A DNA stretch of 64,000 nucleotides from Cytophagales bacterium. GTDB taxonomy: Bacteria; Bacteroidota; Bacteroidia; Cytophagales; Microscillaceae. The notes under the pieces are model-generated. The model worked only from the letters and a program-made list of their open reading frames with translations, had not been told where the DNA came from and did no database searches. Each line of letters starts with the position of its first letter. The stretch's first letter is position 1. The DNA lies in assembly GCA_013298075.1 (NCBI GenBank), contig JAAFJG010000011.1, forward strand, positions 1-64,000, read 5' to 3'. Made by a program: the position numbers and the translations under genes. Below, piece by piece: positions 62,463 to 64,000 of the stretch.

Positions 62463-62700
62463 ATAATTAATGTATGTAAGGCTTAATTAAGCTTAATTTA
62501 TTTTTTGCATAAATTTTCGCATAAAATTAAGTTAAAATTATATTGTTAGCAAATTTTTTTATAAATAAATATAAAAAAACATTTTAAAATATAATATTTA
62601 TATAAAATGAATTTAGATTGTGAAGATAGTTATGATACAAAAATATAGCGTAATAGTATTTATAAATATTTTTTTAGCAGAATAAAAAAGTTAAAATTTT

Positions 62701-63099
62701 TTAATCTTCTAATGGAACAAGTTCAAATTCAAGTCCTGATTCTGCGATTAAATCTTCCGCATCTTCAAACATATCTGTATCATTTTCGCGATAATGCCAT
62801 TTCATTTCTACCTTCCCACCACTTTCTTGATAGGCTTTGAGTTCTTTCAAAATAATCAAAATACTTTTAGAACTACTACTATTCATATAAGTTAGTTTTA
62901 CATCAAAAATCAAATCACCTTTTATTTCAGTGATATAATTTTGAATCCATTGTCTTATTGGGTGATAAAAAGAATAAGCATCTTCTACGTGAGATTCGCC
63001 TTCTATGCTACATTTTCCTGTCGTTCCATCAAAATGTACTTTGGGGACGTAATAAATACCACGTTTTCCTTCTATTTCTAAATCTTTAATGTTTGCCAT
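62701..63099 (-). CDS. siaC: SiaC-family regulatory phosphoprotein
   Basis: A 132-residue DUF1987/SiaC-like protein. The core has FDGTTGKCSIEGES, FYHPIRQWIQNYI and FDVKLTYMNSSSSKSIL, the last containing the Ser/Thr region that is phosphorylated in the family. It starts 7 bases after siaB; a longer in-frame start (63186) would overlap siaB and lacks family similarity. In Pseudomonas SiaC is phosphorylated by SiaB, dephosphorylated by the PP2C SiaA, and activates a diguanylate cyclase. Confidence 0.88.
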   Translation of the reverse strand: MANIKDLEIEGKRGIYYVPKVHFDGTTGKCSIEGESHVEDAYSFYHPIRQWIQNYITEIKGDLIFDVKLTYMNSSSSKSILIILKELKAYQESGGKVEMKWHYRENDTDMFEDAEDLIAESGLEFELVPLED

Positions 63100-63106
63100 T
63101 TTATTG

Positions 63107-63691
63107 TTATGTTGTCGAATTAGTACTAAATAAATTTTTTTTTGCCATAGAAAATAAGGCTGTAAGCGTAAAAAAGTATAAATCATTTTCTATTTTAACA
63201 AAATCTATACTCAACGGATTGTCTGATACTGTAATAGCTTTAATCATTCCAATTCCAGCACTTGACTCATCTTCTTTTTTTGCTGCATCCATTCTTTGGG
63301 TTCTTTTACGAGACCTTAGTTCTTCAGGAGATAAATTATGAAGATAATCTAATTTTTGCCTTAATGCTAATAAATTTTCTTCGGTGATCAAATTACCTGT
63401 GGTAAGATTATAACTATTTTCAGATTGACTTAAAATAATTAAACCAATAGATTCTTTTGCAAAACTATCAGTAAGATATTTATCTGCTGCATAATAAATT
63501 TGATTTTGAACCAACTCTATAAATGTACTAAATATTTTCCGATTATAAACCTCTTCTATATCTAATTTTTGCCTAATATCTTCACATATTTCCATTAAAA
63601 CTGCATCATTAACTGCTCCTTTGTACGAAAAAAGAACATTTTCATCATCTCTAATACGATTATAATAATTAAAATAATTGAGTTTTCCCAT
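63107..63691 (-). CDS. siaB: SiaB-family protein kinase
   Basis: A 194-residue SiaB/DUF6272-like kinase, related to GHKL anti-sigma kinases. The ELVQNQIYYAADKY segment resembles the N-box, and AGIGMIKAITVSDNPL resembles the G-rich ATP lid. It phosphorylates the SiaC partner encoded 7 bases downstream. An exact promoter is at 63723-63753. The natural phosphatase partner may be the SpoIIE protein at 11527-14109. Confidence 0.85.
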   Translation of the reverse strand: MGKLNYFNYYNRIRDDENVLFSYKGAVNDAVLMEICEDIRQKLDIEEVYNRKIFSTFIELVQNQIYYAADKYLTDSFAKESIGLIILSQSENSYNLTTGNLITEENLLALRQKLDYLHNLSPEELRSRKRTQRMDAAKKEDESSAGIGMIKAITVSDNPLSIDFVKIENDLYFFTLTALFSMAKKNLFSTNSTT

Positions 63692-63722
63692 AACATTATT
63701 AAATAAATGTATAAACTTATTA

Positions 63723-63753
63723 CAAAATTAAACGTTTTTTTTTAATTTACAAA
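63723..63753 (-). promoter_or_regulatory. Promoter of siaB-siaC
   Basis: TTTG (63753-63750), 19 bases, then TAATTTTG (63730-63723) on the minus strand; 31 bases before the siaB ATG. It overlaps the 3' end of cobS. Confidence 0.7.
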
Positions 63754-64000
63754 AAAAATATCCAAATTTTCGCATATAAAATTGGAAAACCCAATAAAAT
63801 TAAATAGATTGTTACTTCATTGATTTGTTGTAATGCACCTAAACAATCGCCTGTATAACCACCCAAAAATTTTGAAAAATAATTTGCCCAATATATTCTA
63901 CTCATTTCTATGAATAAAATTATCAACATAAAAAGAAAATAATCAGGTAAAAATAATAATACACTCAAAAAAGCAATCAAAGTCGAAAATAAATAATCTA
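63747..64000 (-). CDS. cobS: Cobalamin-5'-phosphate synthase CobS, C-terminal part (runs off the window)
   Basis: The last 84 codons of a membrane protein, open to the window edge. The segment FLGGYTGDCLGALQQINEV near the end is the CobS signature, followed by a final hydrophobic span. CobS joins adenosylcobinamide-GDP to alpha-ribazole in vitamin B12 assembly. The N-terminal two-thirds and any neighbouring cob genes lie beyond position 64000. Confidence 0.85.
   Translation of the reverse strand, partial: DYLFSTLIAFLSVLLFLPDYFLFMLIILFIEMSRIYWANYFSKFLGGYTGDCLGALQQINEVTIYLILLGFPILYAKIWIFFL

Overview
The window is AT-rich bacterial chromosome (roughly 30% G+C by eye) from a member of the Bacteroidota, most likely a Cytophagales/Flexibacter-type organism. 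The reasons are the DUF4295 gene directly after rpmG, TonB-dependent receptors including one with a CarboxypepD_reg-like N-terminal domain, a single-cysteine DksA-like protein, a SiaB/SiaC pair, and many promoters of the Bacteroidota form TTTG-N19/20-TAnnTTTG. Several of these promoters are exact and help fix start codons. No rRNA, tRNA or CRISPR array was seen.

Layout. 0-6 kb: DksA-like regulator, sodium:solute symporter with a tiny membrane protein in front, nucleoside phosphorylase, DUF4132 protein. 6-11.4 kb: frameshifted RelE/HigB-type toxin with a short partner, SH3b lipoprotein, small secreted protein, heme/siderophore-type TonB receptor divergent from a small His-rich protein. 11.5-15.7 kb: GAF-PAS-SpoIIE phosphatase, DUF262 gene with a truncated partner. 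15.7-17.4 kb: rplU-rpmA-rpmG-DUF4295 and a hypothetical gene. 17.6-23.4 kb: complete type III restriction-modification pair (mod, res). 23.4-30 kb: acyl-CoA dehydrogenase/SCP2 fusion, LMW phosphatase, cdd, YbjN-like, nhaD, ruvC, gcvT. 30-36 kb: beta-helix lipoprotein with a TonB receptor, WG-repeat protein. 36-37 kb: Rpn-like nuclease locus 1. 37.4-44.2 kb: sufS, RNA methyltransferase, GAF sensor, hslV, cNMP-binding protein, HEPN pseudogene. 44.4-50 kb: MBOAT acyltransferase, dapB, exonuclease, cmk, acetyltransferase, two tiny ORFs. 50-55.9 kb: dut, ECF sigma factor with a small overlapping partner, HtrA protease, S1/P1-like phospholipase/nuclease, queE. 55.9-57.5 kb: Rpn-like nuclease locus 2. 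57.6-64 kb: AlkA-like glycosylase, HAD hydrolase, papain-like protease with a very acidic tail, anmK, siaC-siaB, and cobS running off the edge.

The most interesting signal is a pair of unrelated PD-(D/E)XK (Rpn/PDDEXK transposase-type) nuclease genes. Each is followed by one or two tandem, stand-alone copies of its own C-terminal third. The copies begin at a methionine that is also present inside the full-length protein, and they differ in the number of a tetrapeptide repeat. In E. coli Rpn proteins an internally initiated C-terminal product neutralises the full-length nuclease. These loci look like that arrangement duplicated into separate immunity genes.

The window also holds a mobile or structural repeat layer. 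A family of six ~175-230 bp MITE-like elements has two internal palindromes, mostly placed just after stop codons in one orientation. A second ~130 bp dispersed repeat has two good copies and one degenerate copy. A third inverted repeat resembles IS ends. Two of these repeats exactly bound a HEPN (MAE_28990-like) pseudogene, and the apparent N-terminus of such a protein survives next to the DUF262 gene 28 kb away. Together with the broken toxin, this suggests a region where defence and toxin genes are gained, duplicated and worn down.
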